From Defluviitaleaceae bacterium (GTDB lineage: Bacteria > Bacillota > Clostridia > Lachnospirales > WRAX01): a stretch of 57,998 nt of DNA. Below, piece by piece: positions 1 to 8,990 of the stretch. The stretch is taken from positions 1 to 57,998 of the forward strand of contig WQVZ01000003.1 of NCBI GenBank assembly GCA_009785595.1, given 5' to 3'. Under the pieces are notes generated by a model. That model was given only the letters and a program-made list of their open reading frames with translations, made no database searches and was not told the origin of the DNA. How positions within the stretch are numbered: position 1 is the first letter of the stretch; each line of letters begins with the position of its first letter. Position numbers and translations under genes: made by a program.

Positions 1-1
1 C

Positions 2-754
2 TTTGGCTTTAATTTTAACCGTACTATTTTTGCCGACCACAGCCTGCGGTCCGCTATCGCCCATGCTTTTGATTTAGATACAGTTTTACGGCGTTATTAT
101 GACCATATTGATGCCGCAATTGCACCCATTAATCCTAATTCCTGGCTGGCGGCAGATGGACTGACCGGGTATTATTTTGATACTGGCCGTGCCGAAAATC
201 TTTTAAGCCAACTGGGTTTTGTGCGTGGGGTCGATGGTATTTTGGAGCGACGTCTTTCTGAGACCTTGCCTGCCCTGCGGCTGTCTATGAGCATCTTGGT
301 AAATGAAAGTAACGAATCAGGCATGGGCACCGCTAATATTCTAAAAGACGGGCTTTTAGCCGTGGGTATTGATGCTAACTTGGCAGCAGTGCCTCGTGAT
401 GTGTTTCAGGCCAGAGTGGAGGCCGGTGATTTTGATATTGTGGTGGGTGTTATTTCGTTAGGTTCCGGGCCTAATATGGGCTTTTTGCGTTCCAATGATG
501 CTCAAAATAATATTTTTGGATATCGTTCCGAAGATCTTGCCCTGCTAATTTCCATGTTAGAGCGGGCTGCAAGCGAAAGTGCCCTGGGCCAAGCCGCGGT
601 AGATATCCAGCATTATATTGCTGATAATTTGCCCATCCACGGCATTGCCTTTTGCCGCCAAACCCTGTATGTGTCCGGGCATATCCACACCGACACCAAT
701 ACATCCATCAGCGGCATGTTCTCAAATATACGGGATTGGTTTGTTGTAAATTAA
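2..754 (+). CDS. ABC transporter substrate-binding protein, family 5 (C-terminal part)
   Basis: The reading frame is open from the window edge, so only the last 250 residues are seen. The part reading RSAIAHAFDLDTVLRRYY, followed by an alanine/proline-rich stretch and a tryptophan, matches the conserved core of SBP_bac_5 extracytoplasmic proteins that bind oligopeptides or nickel for ABC import. The C-terminal half then has the usual pattern of a lobe-closing segment and an aromatic tail. The N-terminus, where a lipoprotein signal would lie, is outside the window, as are any permease and ATPase genes. The ligand cannot be named. A promoter for the next operon begins four bases after its stop, so it is probably the last gene of its transcript. 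Confidence 0.75.
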   Translation, partial: FGFNFNRTIFADHSLRSAIAHAFDLDTVLRRYYDHIDAAIAPINPNSWLAADGLTGYYFDTGRAENLLSQLGFVRGVDGILERRLSETLPALRLSMSILVNESNESGMGTANILKDGLLAVGIDANLAAVPRDVFQARVEAGDFDIVVGVISLGSGPNMGFLRSNDAQNNIFGYRSEDLALLISMLERAASESALGQAAVDIQHYIADNLPIHGIAFCRQTLYVSGHIHTDTNTSISGMFSNIRDWFVVN

Positions 755-757
755 AAA

Positions 758-786
758 TTGACGTGATTGAATTATTATGATATAAT
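758..786 (+). promoter_or_regulatory. SigA-type promoter of the toxin-antitoxin operon
   Basis: TTGACG at 758-763, a 17-base spacer and a perfect TATAAT at 781-786, just upstream of the antitoxin start at 812. Such antitoxins usually repress their own promoter, so this is the likely operator region. Confidence 0.7.
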
Positions 787-811
787 TATGTGCATAAAGG
801 AGGTGTTAATT

Positions 812-1087
812 ATGACGATTATTCCGATTACAGAATTGCGCAACACCAATGAAATTGCAGAGCTGGCCCACAGCCGCAAAGAGCCTATATTTATCACAAA
901 AAACGGTTATGGCAGCCTGGTTTTGATGAGCATGGAGGCTTATCAGCTGCGGGAAGAAATGATGGACTTGCGGGAGAAGTTGATGGAGGCCCACATTAAA
1001 CACGAAGCCGGGATTGGAAAAACTTATACTTTCGAAGAAGTAGACGCAGAAATTACAAAAATGATTGAGGGCATAGAAAATGGATAA
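812..1087 (+). CDS. Phd/YefM-family antitoxin
   Basis: A 91-residue protein beginning MTIIPITELRNTNEIAEL, the classic opening of YefM/Phd antitoxins, whose N-terminal fold dimerises and binds operator DNA while the C-terminal tail wraps the toxin. The middle carries the conserved PIFITKNGYGSLVLMSMEAY block. The start at 812 is chosen over an upstream alternative at 767 because AAAGGAGG lies 7 bases before it. The stop overlaps the start of the toxin gene by 8 bases, so the two are translationally coupled. Expected role: neutralise the downstream ParE/RelE-like toxin and autoregulate. Family assignment is firm; partner identity follows from position. Confidence 0.88.
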   Translation: MTIIPITELRNTNEIAELAHSRKEPIFITKNGYGSLVLMSMEAYQLREEMMDLREKLMEAHIKHEAGIGKTYTFEEVDAEITKMIEGIENG

Positions 1088-1400
1088 ATTTAAAATAATA
1101 TTACGTGATGATGCTTCGGATGATTTGCGTGGGATAATTGCATATATTGCCTCGGACAATCCAACTGCCGCCAAAAATATGCAGAGAAAATTTCGCGAAA
1201 AAATAAAAGGACTTGCTTTATTTCCGAGGCAAGGACGAATTATTCCCGAAGAAACCCTTGCAGAAATTGGCTTTCGGATGATATCAACGGGCAGCTATAC
1301 TATTTTTTATTTGGTTAAAGAGGATACTGTTTTGATTTACAGGATTTTACACTCTGCTAGGGATTATCCAACAATCCTTGCTTGCGGCAAAGATTTGTGA
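1080..1400 (+). CDS. ParE/RelE-superfamily toxin
   Basis: A 106-residue protein with the ParE/RelE toxin layout: a strand (KIILRDDASDDL), two helices with the typical NPTAAKNMQRKFREKIK segment, then FPRQGR and a C-terminal beta sheet (FRMISTGSYTIFYLV, TVLIYRILHSARD). ParE members poison gyrase and RelE members cleave mRNA on the ribosome. The sequence alone leans toward the ParE/YoeB-like group because of the helix pattern and the terminal HSARDYP, but the target is not provable here. It overlaps its antitoxin gene by 8 bases, as is usual for such pairs. The next gene, trpS, follows with its own ribosome binding site. Confidence 0.85.
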   Translation: MDKFKIILRDDASDDLRGIIAYIASDNPTAAKNMQRKFREKIKGLALFPRQGRIIPEETLAEIGFRMISTGSYTIFYLVKEDTVLIYRILHSARDYPTILACGKDL

Positions 1401-1428
1401 TAAGATATCTTTTGGAGGAGTGAGGCAT

Positions 1429-2442
1429 ATGACAGAAAATACAGTTACCGCGCCGAAAAAGATTATATTTTCCGGGATGCAGCCCACGGGTTATCCTACG
1501 CTGGGCAATTATTTGGGTGCCATAAAAAACTGGGGTGCCTTGCAAGAAGAATACGATTGTCTGTACTGTATAGTAGATATGCACGCTATAACTGTGCGGC
1601 AAGATCCTGCGCAACTGCGTAAAAACGCCAAAAATTTGCTAGCATTGTTTATTGCCTGTGGCCTTGACCCAGAGGAAAACATACTATACATGCAGTCTCA
1701 ATATCACGGCCATGCTGAGCTTTCTTGGATTTTAAACTGTTACACATACATGGGCGAGCTTGGCCGCATGACTCAATTTAAAGAAAAAAGTGCCAAAAAC
1801 GAGGCCAATATAAACACCGGCCTGTTTACATATCCCGTCCTTATGGCGGCGGATATTTTGCTGTTTGGTACCGCATTGGTGCCCGTGGGCGATGACCAGC
1901 GCCAGCATTTGGAGCTGTCCCGTGACGTGGCCATGCGCTTTAACAATATATATGGCGATGTGTTTACCGTGCCGGAGGCGTATATCCCCAAAAGCGGCGC
2001 ACGTATTATGAGCCTGACAGAACCCACCCGCAAAATGTCAAAATCTGATGAGGAAAACAGCTACGTAAGCCTGATGGACGCCCCGGATGCGGTAATACGC
2101 AAATTTAAGCGGGCAGTGACTGACAGCGACATGGAAATACGATACGACCAAGCGGAAAAACCAGGCATCAGCAATCTTTTGGAGATTTACGCAAATGCCT
2201 GCGGCATAAGCATAGACGCCGCCGTGGCAGAGTTTGAGGGCAAGGGCTATGGCCACCTAAAGACCACCGTTGGCGAGGCCGTTGTGGGCAATATTATAGA
2301 GCCTGTACAGGGCCGCTTTGCCGAAATTAGCAAAGACGCGGCATATTTAGACGAAATTATGAAGAAAAACGCCCAGCGGGCGGCGCAAATAGGCGAAAGA
2401 GTGTTGAAAAAGGTGAAAAAGAAGGTTGGTTTTGTTGTGTGA
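1429..2442 (+). CDS. trpS: tryptophanyl-tRNA synthetase
   Basis: Charges tRNA-Trp with tryptophan using ATP in the cytoplasm. The 337-residue length is standard for bacterial class Ic TrpRS. Near residue 20 the variant HIGH region reads GMQPTGYPTLGNYLGA, and the KMSKS loop appears as RKMSKSDE near residue 205. The GDDQRQHLELSRD segment that follows the tryptophan pocket is intact. The start at 1429 is preceded by TTGGAGGAG at a good distance; an earlier in-frame start lies inside the toxin gene and lacks such a site. It follows the toxin-antitoxin pair closely but is a housekeeping gene, so the pair looks inserted next to it. Confidence 0.95.
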   Translation: MTENTVTAPKKIIFSGMQPTGYPTLGNYLGAIKNWGALQEEYDCLYCIVDMHAITVRQDPAQLRKNAKNLLALFIACGLDPEENILYMQSQYHGHAELSWILNCYTYMGELGRMTQFKEKSAKNEANINTGLFTYPVLMAADILLFGTALVPVGDDQRQHLELSRDVAMRFNNIYGDVFTVPEAYIPKSGARIMSLTEPTRKMSKSDEENSYVSLMDAPDAVIRKFKRAVTDSDMEIRYDQAEKPGISNLLEIYANACGISIDAAVAEFEGKGYGHLKTTVGEAVVGNIIEPVQGRFAEISKDAAYLDEIMKKNAQRAAQIGERVLKKVKKKVGFVV

Positions 2443-2463
2443 AGCAACCAATAGGAGCAAGGC

Positions 2464-3183
2464 ATGACGGATGCGAGAAAAATAGCCGTACAAGGCGCGG
2501 TAGAGTATGAGATAAATTACTATATATCTCAATTGACAAATTTAAAAAAGCGCATTGTTGGCGGGTATGCTTTCTACGAAGGGGATAATTGCGGCAAGAA
2601 CTTTGTTATTTCGCAAACCGGCGCAGGGATAACACATGCGGCGATAGCAACGGCGATATGCATCCATAATTATAATCCGTACGTTATTATCAACCAGGGT
2701 ATTGCCGGTGCCCATAGAAAAGATTTAAACGTGGGAGATATCATCATTGGCAAAGATGCTGTCAACATAAACAGCTTTATTTCTGAGGGCAGAGCAGAAG
2801 GCGAGGGCTCCGACATATTAAAATGGAAGCTGGCAAAGCGGTTGCAACGATATAATGCTGATTCAAGTTTGATTGATTTTTTTGTCAAGCACCTGCCAGA
2901 AGGGCGCCAAGATACTTTGGGCAGTGGTGACATGTTTAATAACGAAATAGACTGCATAAAATGGATAACGGACAATCTTGGAACTGCCTGCGAGGATATG
3001 GAAAGTGCAGCCGTATACCAGTGTTGTGCCGGATATGATGTGCCTTGCATAGGCATAAGAATTATTTCTAATAACGGGCTTATTGGCAGTGAATACGACA
3101 GAAGTATGGCTGATAAGCTTCAAAGAAAATTGCTCCCGGTTTTGCAGACGTGGGCAAATTTAAAAAAGGATGTGCTGAAATGA
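2464..3183 (+). CDS. 5'-methylthioadenosine/S-adenosylhomocysteine nucleosidase-like protein
   Basis: A 239-residue member of the PNP/UDP-phosphorylase superfamily, which cleaves the glycosidic bond of purine nucleosides. It shows an N-terminal acidic AVEYE segment at the place of the MTAN catalytic glutamate, the glycine-rich INQGIAGA loop, and the ribose-binding CEDMESAAV motif. The C-terminal region reads RIISNNG where MTA/SAH nucleosidases normally have Ser-Asp, so the base-protonating aspartate is replaced by asparagine. That weakens the assignment to mtnN and may mean a different base preference, as in futalosine-type enzymes. It overlaps the next gene by ATGA, so the two are co-translated. 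Confidence 0.7.
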   Translation: MTDARKIAVQGAVEYEINYYISQLTNLKKRIVGGYAFYEGDNCGKNFVISQTGAGITHAAIATAICIHNYNPYVIINQGIAGAHRKDLNVGDIIIGKDAVNINSFISEGRAEGEGSDILKWKLAKRLQRYNADSSLIDFFVKHLPEGRQDTLGSGDMFNNEIDCIKWITDNLGTACEDMESAAVYQCCAGYDVPCIGIRIISNNGLIGSEYDRSMADKLQRKLLPVLQTWANLKKDVLK

Positions 3184-4346
3184 GACACATAGGGACTGTT
3201 GCATACGGAATACGCACACCACTGATAAACATAGGGGATGATTTGGCGGCCATTGCCGCTGATTCTATTTGCCAGGCTGCGATGGCCCAGGGTTTTGACC
3301 TTTGTGCGTCGGATGTTGTTGGCGTAACAGAAGCGGTGGTGGCAAAAGCCCAGGGTAATTTTGCCCATATTGACCATATTGCTGCGGATGTTCGTGACAA
3401 ATTTGGTGAAAACACCGTGGGTGTTGTGTTTCCTATTTTTAGCCGCAACCGCTTCCTTAATATCCTAAAGGGCATATGCCACGGCGCAAAGCAGGTTTGC
3501 CTGCTGTTGCAGTTGCCGTATGACGAGGTTGGCAATCCTATTATGGATATAAATCTTATGGATGAATTGGAGCAGAAACTGGGCGGATTGATATCCGCCG
3601 AAGAATTTAAACGCATAGCGGGCGAATTCCGCCACCCCTTTACCGGTGTGGATTATATTGAGCTTTATGGCCAGGTGTCAGATAATATAAGCGTATATTT
3701 GTCCAGCGACCCACGGGATATACTTAGAATAACACAACATGTGTTGGTGGCGGAAATACATAACCGCCAACGTACTAAGGCGCGACTTATCAAGGCCGGG
3801 GCACAAACGGTGCATACACTGGCGGATATTTTGCAAAAACCTGTAGATAGCAGCGGATATAACCCGGATTATGGCGTGTTGGGGTCTAATTTGTCCACGG
3901 AAACAGAGCTGAAGTTATTTCCGCGGGATTGCGATGAGTTTGTAGCCAGGCTACGTAATGAAATTGAGGCCAGAAGCGGAGTGCGGCCGGAGGTGATGAT
4001 ATACGGCGATGGTGCCTTTAAGGACCCACGCGCCGGCATTTGGGAACTTGCCGACCCAGTGGTTTCCCCCGGACATACACAGCGTCTTGGTGGCCAGCCT
4101 GATGAGATAAAGCTAAAGTTAGCCGCAAATCAACTTGATGCCAATGCGACCCAGCAAGAAAAACAAGAAGCCATGACAGAAATTATACTAAACAAATCTA
4201 CATCTAACGGGCTGCGCGAAGGCACCACACCAAGGGTGCTTGCAGATTTGCTGGGCAGCCTATGTGATCTGGTAAGCGGCAGCGGGGATAAAGGCACACC
4301 AGTTGTGCTGATAAAAGGGTATTTTGATAATTATGCAAGCGAATAG
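3180..4346 (+). CDS. F420-0:gamma-glutamyl ligase family protein
   Basis: Of about 388 residues, beginning MRHIGTVAYGIRTPLINIGD. The opening, VVGVTEAVVAKAQGN and GVVFPIFSRNRF are the signature blocks of the CofE-like F420_ligase domain, which in methanogens and actinobacteria adds glutamate to coenzyme F420-0. Many clostridia carry such homologues without a known F420 pathway, so here the substrate may be another molecule. The start at 3180 is set by the ATGA overlap with the nucleosidase gene; a possible earlier start lies inside that gene. A conserved aspartate- and glycine-rich region (IYGDGAFKDPRAGIWE) lies in the C-terminal half. No other F420 biosynthesis gene is visible in the window. 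Confidence 0.75.
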   Translation: MRHIGTVAYGIRTPLINIGDDLAAIAADSICQAAMAQGFDLCASDVVGVTEAVVAKAQGNFAHIDHIAADVRDKFGENTVGVVFPIFSRNRFLNILKGICHGAKQVCLLLQLPYDEVGNPIMDINLMDELEQKLGGLISAEEFKRIAGEFRHPFTGVDYIELYGQVSDNISVYLSSDPRDILRITQHVLVAEIHNRQRTKARLIKAGAQTVHTLADILQKPVDSSGYNPDYGVLGSNLSTETELKLFPRDCDEFVARLRNEIEARSGVRPEVMIYGDGAFKDPRAGIWELADPVVSPGHTQRLGGQPDEIKLKLAANQLDANATQQEKQEAMTEIILNKSTSNGLREGTTPRVLADLLGSLCDLVSGSGDKGTPVVLIKGYFDNYASE

Positions 4347-4832
4347 AGATATATTGTTTCACGGCGATGATTATATATTTGGTTATCGCGTGGCCGGAAT
4401 TTTATTGCGTGACAATAAAATCTTGTTGCAAAAGCCAACAAGCGATACAGGATACGCCCTGCCCGGCGGACATGTAGAATTCGGTGAAACCAGTACCCAA
4501 ACACTGGTGCGGGAGTTTAAAGAAGAAATCGGGTAGACGTCACCATTGGTGCCTTAAAATGGGTTGCGGAAGTTTTCTTCCCGTGGGGCAACAAGCCTTG
4601 CCAGCAAATATGCTTGTATTACGATATTTTTATGAGTGATGAAACACAGTTGCTGCACAACGAAATTTTTGCAGGACATGAGCGCATCCAAGGAAGGGAA
4701 TTTGGAATGGAATTTCATTGGGTGCCATTTGAAGCTCTTGCTAAAATTAAGGCATATCCAGCAAATATCGCCGATTTGATGAAGAGATACAACGAGGGCG
4801 TTCAGCACTTTATATGTCGTGAAGGTATTTAG
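4333..4832 (+). pseudogene. Nudix hydrolase gene with a single frameshift
   Basis: The first part encodes a Nudix domain up to GGHVEFGETSTQTLVREFKE and EIG, then meets TAG at 4534. The remaining half continues in the next frame from about 4533 to 4832 and includes residues typical of the C-terminal Nudix fold (FHWVPFEAL). Adding one G to the GGG at 4531-4533 restores an unbroken protein and also supplies the last hydrophobic residue of the Nudix box. So one base has been lost, either in the genome or by a homopolymer sequencing error. Intact, the protein would hydrolyse a nucleoside-diphosphate-linked compound. It overlaps the preceding gene by 14 bases. Confidence 0.8.
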
Positions 4833-4945
4833 GGGGCCAAATATTCAATATCGCTTCGTGCAGACCTTTTTGAATTTGCCTACGTATATTGGGTTGCGAT
4901 AAAAAGTATTATGCGAATATATATTTAATGAAGGGAGAGATAATC

Positions 4946-5416
4946 ATGTTGTTTTTGGCAATTGGGTTGTTTATAGCGGCCGTCCTCATCCTTGCTGTGG
5001 ATATTTACATCGAGGGCTTTGGACCCCTTGGCGTGGTGGGCCTTATTGTAGCTGCTGCCAGCCTTTTCATCTCCATAGCCTGGGTGGATTTTGGCGGCTT
5101 TATTGTGCTGGGCAAAATTGCGGTTATGGTGCCGGGTACGTTGCTGTTTTACAGGTTTTTGCGGGCGCGGCAGCTGGACGGCAAGCTTGTGCTGACAGAG
5201 ACCCTGGCAGAAGATGTTGTGGATGTGTCCGGGCTGGAGTATTTTATGGGCAAGGAGGGCATCACAAAAACCGCGTTGCGCCCCCATGGCAGGGCCGATT
5301 TTAACGGCACCACTGTGGAGGTTCATTCGGATTCGGGCTACATACCCACTGGCAAGCGCGTGAAAGTTGTGGATGTGCTTGACAAAAAGGTATTTGTGCG
5401 TCAAAATGAGAATTAA
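4946..5416 (+). CDS. NfeD-family membrane protein
   Basis: A protein of 156 residues. Two or three hydrophobic segments occupy the N-terminal half (MLFLAIGLFIAAVLILAVD; GVVGLIVAAASLFISIAW; a third around LGKIAVMVPGTLLFY). The C-terminal 60 residues form the small beta-barrel (OB-like) domain of NfeD proteins, seen as KEGITKTALRPHGRADFNG through GKRVKVVDVLDKKVFV. NfeD proteins partner SPFH/flotillin proteins in membrane microdomains, and the flotillin gene floA begins 33 bases downstream. The start at 4946 is preceded by AAGGGAGA; an upstream alternative at 4889 has no such site. Confidence 0.85.
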   Translation: MLFLAIGLFIAAVLILAVDIYIEGFGPLGVVGLIVAAASLFISIAWVDFGGFIVLGKIAVMVPGTLLFYRFLRARQLDGKLVLTETLAEDVVDVSGLEYFMGKEGITKTALRPHGRADFNGTTVEVHSDSGYIPTGKRVKVVDVLDKKVFVRQNEN

Positions 5417-5449
5417 GATGTAAAATATAAACATAAAGGAGGATTATTT

Positions 5450-6451
5450 ATGATTGACGGATTTTTGTTGATGTTTGCGGTAATTGCTCTGGCGATCATC
5501 CTGCTGCTCACACTGTTTTTCAATTTTATTCCAGTGGGGCTGTGGATTTCGGCCGTGTCTGCCGGGGTAAAAGTTAGCATTTGGTCGTTGGTGGGTATGC
5601 GTCTGAGGCGCGTAAAACCCGCAAGGGTCATCAACCCCCTGATAAAGGGCATAAAAGCCGGGCTTAATGTTAGTCAAAACCAGCTGGAAAGTCACTTGTT
5701 GTCAGGCGGACGGGTAAACAATGTGGTAGACGCGCTGATAGCCGCCCACAGAGCCAATATGGAGCTTACCTTTGAGCGTGCCGCCGCTATAGATCTGGCC
5801 GGACGCGACGTATTTGAAGCCGTGCGCATGAGCGTTATGCCAAAAATCATCGAAACACCCATGATATCCGCCATGGCCGTAAATGGCATAGAAATTAAAG
5901 CCATGGCTAAGGTGACTGTACGAGCCAACATTGCCCGTCTGGTTGGCGGTGCAGGCGAAGACACCATCATTGCCCGCGTTGGCGAAGGTATTGTTACCAC
6001 CATAGGTTCTGCAAAGAGCCATTCCGAGGTTTTGGAAAATCCCGACAGAATTTCACAAACAGTACTTAACAAAGGTCTGGACAGCGGCACAGCCTATGAA
6101 ATTCTCTCCATTGACATTGCCGACATAGACGTTGGCAGAAACATAGGTGCCCATCTGCAAATTGACCAAGCCGAAGCCGACAAGCAAATCGCCCAAGCCA
6201 AGGCAGAAGAGCGCCGTGCCACAGCATTTGCGGCAGAGCAAGAAATGCGCGCCAGGGTTGAGGAAATGCGTTCTAAGGTAGTGGAGGCCGAAGCACAAGT
6301 GCCGCAAGCTATAGCAGAAGCCCTTAGAAACGGTAACATGGGCGTAATGGACTATCTTGGTATGCAGAACAAAATAGCCGACACCAAAATGCGCGAGGGT
6401 CTGGCGGGCATAAACATTAATATGACCACCAAACCGGATGACAAGGCATAA
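5450..6451 (+). CDS. floA: flotillin-like protein FloA
   Basis: A 333-residue protein, the usual FloA length (UPF0365/YqfA). An N-terminal membrane hairpin ([19 protein letters not shown]) is followed by the SPFH domain (residues about 40-210, with GKLNVS-like, [21 protein letters not shown] and [10 protein letters not shown] blocks) and an Ala/Glu-rich coiled coil ([20 protein letters not shown]). FloA forms scaffolds in fluid membrane microdomains that organise secretion, signalling and cell wall machinery. The ribosome binding site AAAGGAGG sits before the start. It forms an operon with the NfeD gene and ends before a terminator. A different flotillin, of the FloT type, occurs at 28917-30347. 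Confidence 0.93.
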   Translation: MIDGFLLMFAVIALAIILLLTLFFNFIPVGLWISAVSAGVKVSIWSLVGMRLRRVKPARVINPLIKGIKAGLNVSQNQLESHLLSGGRVNNVVDALIAAHRANMELTFERAAAIDLAGRDVFEAVRMSVMPKIIETPMISAMAVNGIEIKAMAKVTVRANIARLVGGAGEDTIIARVGEGIVTTIGSAKSHSEVLENPDRISQTVLNKGLDSGTAYEILSIDIADIDVGRNIGAHLQIDQAEADKQIAQAKAEERRATAFAAEQEMRARVEEMRSKVVEAEAQVPQAIAEALRNGNMGVMDYLGMQNKIADTKMREGLAGININMTTKPDDKA

Positions 6452-6463
6452 TAAATAAGAAGC

Positions 6464-6490
6464 CAAAAGGGCGGCATAGGCGCCTTTTTG
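6464..6490 (+). terminator. Rho-independent terminator after floA
   Basis: AAAAGG plus CG pairs with CGCCTTTT across a short loop with one bulged G, followed by a T run. It separates floA from the convergent DUF362 gene. Confidence 0.6.
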
Positions 6491-6502
6491 TTGTGGAAGC
6501 CG

Positions 6503-8035
6503 TTAAGAGCTATAAATAAAGCTCTCGTTACCTACGCGGCAATTAAAATACTGATCCCATGCATAGCCCTGACACGCGAGGGCGGTGTGGCGCAGGCGGC
6601 TAAATTCCTCTTTGTTAAGATCGATTATTATCTCGCCTTCCGTCAAATTTCCGGCGGTTTTTTCCGCCAACAATTTTTTGTGGGCATGTATTTCTATTCT
6701 TGTTATCTTAATATTGTGGTCCAGAGCCGTTTTATCGGGATTTAAAACAGGCATAACCTTGTATTTGAATAAATATCTATGGGCTCCAATTTTTTCTGGC
6801 GGATAGAGAAAGATGTTAAAATCCGGGTCTATTTGGGGGTTTATCAGTTGTACGGCACCAACACGCGGTGGGGGCGGATATTTGTCGGGGCTAAACTGTT
6901 TCCAAAGATGATTTCTAACACGGCTGAAGGTCCGGTCGCCATGAATCCTAATATAAGCGGGATCGGTCTCTCCGATTCCGTTTTTCTTTGCGTCCTCCAA
7001 AAGGGGAGTGCTCTTTACGTCGAAGCCCATCAGGTTGGTAGCGGCTACATCAAGAGCTGCCGGATCAAGAGCTGCCATGACGCAATTGGTAAGGATAAAG
7101 TCTGTTTTTTGGTCTTTATCGGCAATATCTGTTATCATGCCCATTGGCAATGCAGGCCCCTGTAGGTTTAGTGTTAGGGCGTCTAGTATTGTATAATCAT
7201 AACTTCTAACCAGGTGCTGGGCGCAAAGATAGTCGGTTAAATTTTGACGGCCGTGCATATTGCCGCGCTCATCAAAATGAACACCATTGTGGCCAAAGCG
7301 TCCCGCGTCAGAAAAAGCTCCGTACATGCTTCTTATGCCGTAGTGCAGCTTTAAACCGCCTGTCATGCCCATAAGGCCATGGGTTTTAAATGTTGGCAGA
7401 CCTATGAATACGTCTGTGTATTCATTTGGCTCTCCGGCTTTACGCGCTTCTTCCCTGGTGCGCAAGAATTTTGGAAAGGCAATATCAACCCGGGTGCCGT
7501 CATAAAGAGATACTGTTTGGCAAAAACGCTCGTCTTCCCCAAGAGAATCAAGATTAACAAGTCTCGCATACGAAAAACCATCAAGAATGCCGTCGGCATT
7601 TGCGTCATAACAAATATCCACGCAGGGATTTACTGCGTTGTTGCCATTTCGTTCCAGCCGCGCCCAGTAAAAACTTGTTTCCTCTTCTTTTAACGAGGGA
7701 TTTTTGTTATAATAGTGGGTGGTTCCAATGACTTTCAAAACACCTTCTGGGCCGATAATTTCACGGACTTTCTCTGCCACATGCCTGACTATCCTGGGAT
7801 CGGTGATGATGGCGCGTCCTTTTTCTCCTCTTGCGCCCAGATGGGCACCAACCAAATTAACCTTGATGGCAACACGGTCATGGGGTTTGATAATTCGCCG
7901 CAAACCCTCGAAACCCAAGGTCTGAAAAATTACCTTGTCAACCATGTCATAAACTTCTTGGTCACAAATTTCATGCGTCGCCGTGCGCTCCATTAACTGA
8001 AAAGCAAACCCAATGTCTTTGATTTTGTTCAACAC
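6503..8035 (-). CDS. DUF362 domain-containing protein
   Basis: About 510 residues with the DUF362 layout: VAIKVNLVGAHLG near residue 60, ITDPRIVRHVAEKVRE, VFIGLPTFKTHGLMGMTGGLK in the middle (the conserved K-T-H block), and NCVMAALDPAALDVAATNLM later. DUF362 proteins are often linked to iron-sulfur or redox enzymes; this one has no CxxCxxC ferredoxin motif. The function is not known. The start is GTG at 8035 (or TTG at 8032) behind AGAAGGTGA, only three bases after the stop of the decarboxylase-like gene, so the two are surely cotranscribed and may act on the same substrate. Confidence 0.75.
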   Translation of the reverse strand: MLNKIKDIGFAFQLMERTATHEICDQEVYDMVDKVIFQTLGFEGLRRIIKPHDRVAIKVNLVGAHLGARGEKGRAIITDPRIVRHVAEKVREIIGPEGVLKVIGTTHYYNKNPSLKEEETSFYWARLERNGNNAVNPCVDICYDANADGILDGFSYARLVNLDSLGEDERFCQTVSLYDGTRVDIAFPKFLRTREEARKAGEPNEYTDVFIGLPTFKTHGLMGMTGGLKLHYGIRSMYGAFSDAGRFGHNGVHFDERGNMHGRQNLTDYLCAQHLVRSYDYTILDALTLNLQGPALPMGMITDIADKDQKTDFILTNCVMAALDPAALDVAATNLMGFDVKSTPLLEDAKKNGIGETDPAYIRIHGDRTFSRVRNHLWKQFSPDKYPPPPRVGAVQLINPQIDPDFNIFLYPPEKIGAHRYLFKYKVMPVLNPDKTALDHNIKITRIEIHAHKKLLAEKTAGNLTEGEIIIDLNKEEFSRLRHTALACQGYAWDQYFNCRVGNESFIYSS

Positions 8036-8038
8036 ATA

Positions 8039-8878
8039 TCACCTTCTTCCGATAAGGGGGTCAAAGCGTCCGGTATAAAGATATCGCATTATGTCCCATG
8101 CTTCGGCGTCTGGATATGTATAAATATTTGTGACGCCGGCAACAGAATTATCATTTTTGGCCCAAGACCCGCCTAAAATTTTGGCTATTTTAATTTCGCC
8201 CCAGGGGTCGTATTGGGAAGATTGCAGTTTGGCCCAGGCATATGCCGGTTCATATTGATGATAAAAAGTAGGGCTGTCGTAATAGGATATCCGCATATTA
8301 TGTAAGCCCTTTACATCATCGGTATTGTATCGGTGTGTCAGCACCCCGCCTTCTTGCCGCAGGCCTTTTCTTGGGTCAAGGCTTTCCAGCCCGTTGGCGA
8401 AATCAGGATCGTTATACCGGCCGATTTTAAGCACCGCATCAAGAAGTCTGATCCCGTTACGCTCTACATGGAAAAAGACCTTATCATACCTGCGCTTTAG
8501 GCTGATTGAATCGGCAATTTTCTTAGGCAGCCCTGATTCTTCCCGGCCCATAAATGTGGCGTTTTGTGCGCCCCAACCGTGAAGCTGTAGATTAAAATAA
8601 TAAAGCCCGGTGTGTGTAACGCCGCTACTGTCCACAAGGTTGGCTAAAACACCTATACCGCCTTCTATATACGGCGCGGTAAATGTCGGCTTGTTGATAT
8701 TGGACACATAAATGATGAGTAGCGGCGGGTCAGCAAGCTCTAACGGCGGCGGAATTAATGCCTTAACAGATGGGTCGGCAATGGCATATATGGTCGCCGC
8801 AGAAATATCGTTCATTTCGCTGTACTCTGGGTTTGTTTTTTTCTTCAGTTCGTCGAGAGAGACAACAAAGCTACTCAT
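8039..8878 (-). CDS. acetoacetate decarboxylase-family protein
   Basis: A protein of about 279 residues. The block ATFMGREESGLPKKIADSI matches the conserved GRE..G.PKK region of acetoacetate decarboxylase, where one of the paired lysines forms the Schiff base with the substrate. The family also includes enzymes acting on other small keto acids and some non-decarboxylating members, so the exact reaction is open. The start at 8878 is chosen because AGGAG lies 8 bases upstream; an in-frame ATG at 8917 has no such site. It is the first gene of a two-gene unit with the DUF362 gene. No solvent-forming genes (CoA transferase, alcohol dehydrogenase) are nearby. Confidence 0.75.
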   Translation of the reverse strand: MSSFVVSLDELKKKTNPEYSEMNDISAATIYAIADPSVKALIPPPLELADPPLLIIYVSNINKPTFTAPYIEGGIGVLANLVDSSGVTHTGLYYFNLQLHGWGAQNATFMGREESGLPKKIADSISLKRRYDKVFFHVERNGIRLLDAVLKIGRYNDPDFANGLESLDPRKGLRQEGGVLTHRYNTDDVKGLHNMRISYYDSPTFYHQYEPAYAWAKLQSSQYDPWGEIKIAKILGGSWAKNDNSVAGVTNIYTYPDAEAWDIMRYLYTGRFDPLIGRR

Positions 8879-8990
8879 TTTTTCAGCTCCTGGTTTTTTA
8901 TTATATTTATTCATCACGGCTTGGGAAGATGTTTTGATTAATATGTGGCAGGCCTATTATGCGGCTATTTGGATTTTTTTAAGAAAAGTC

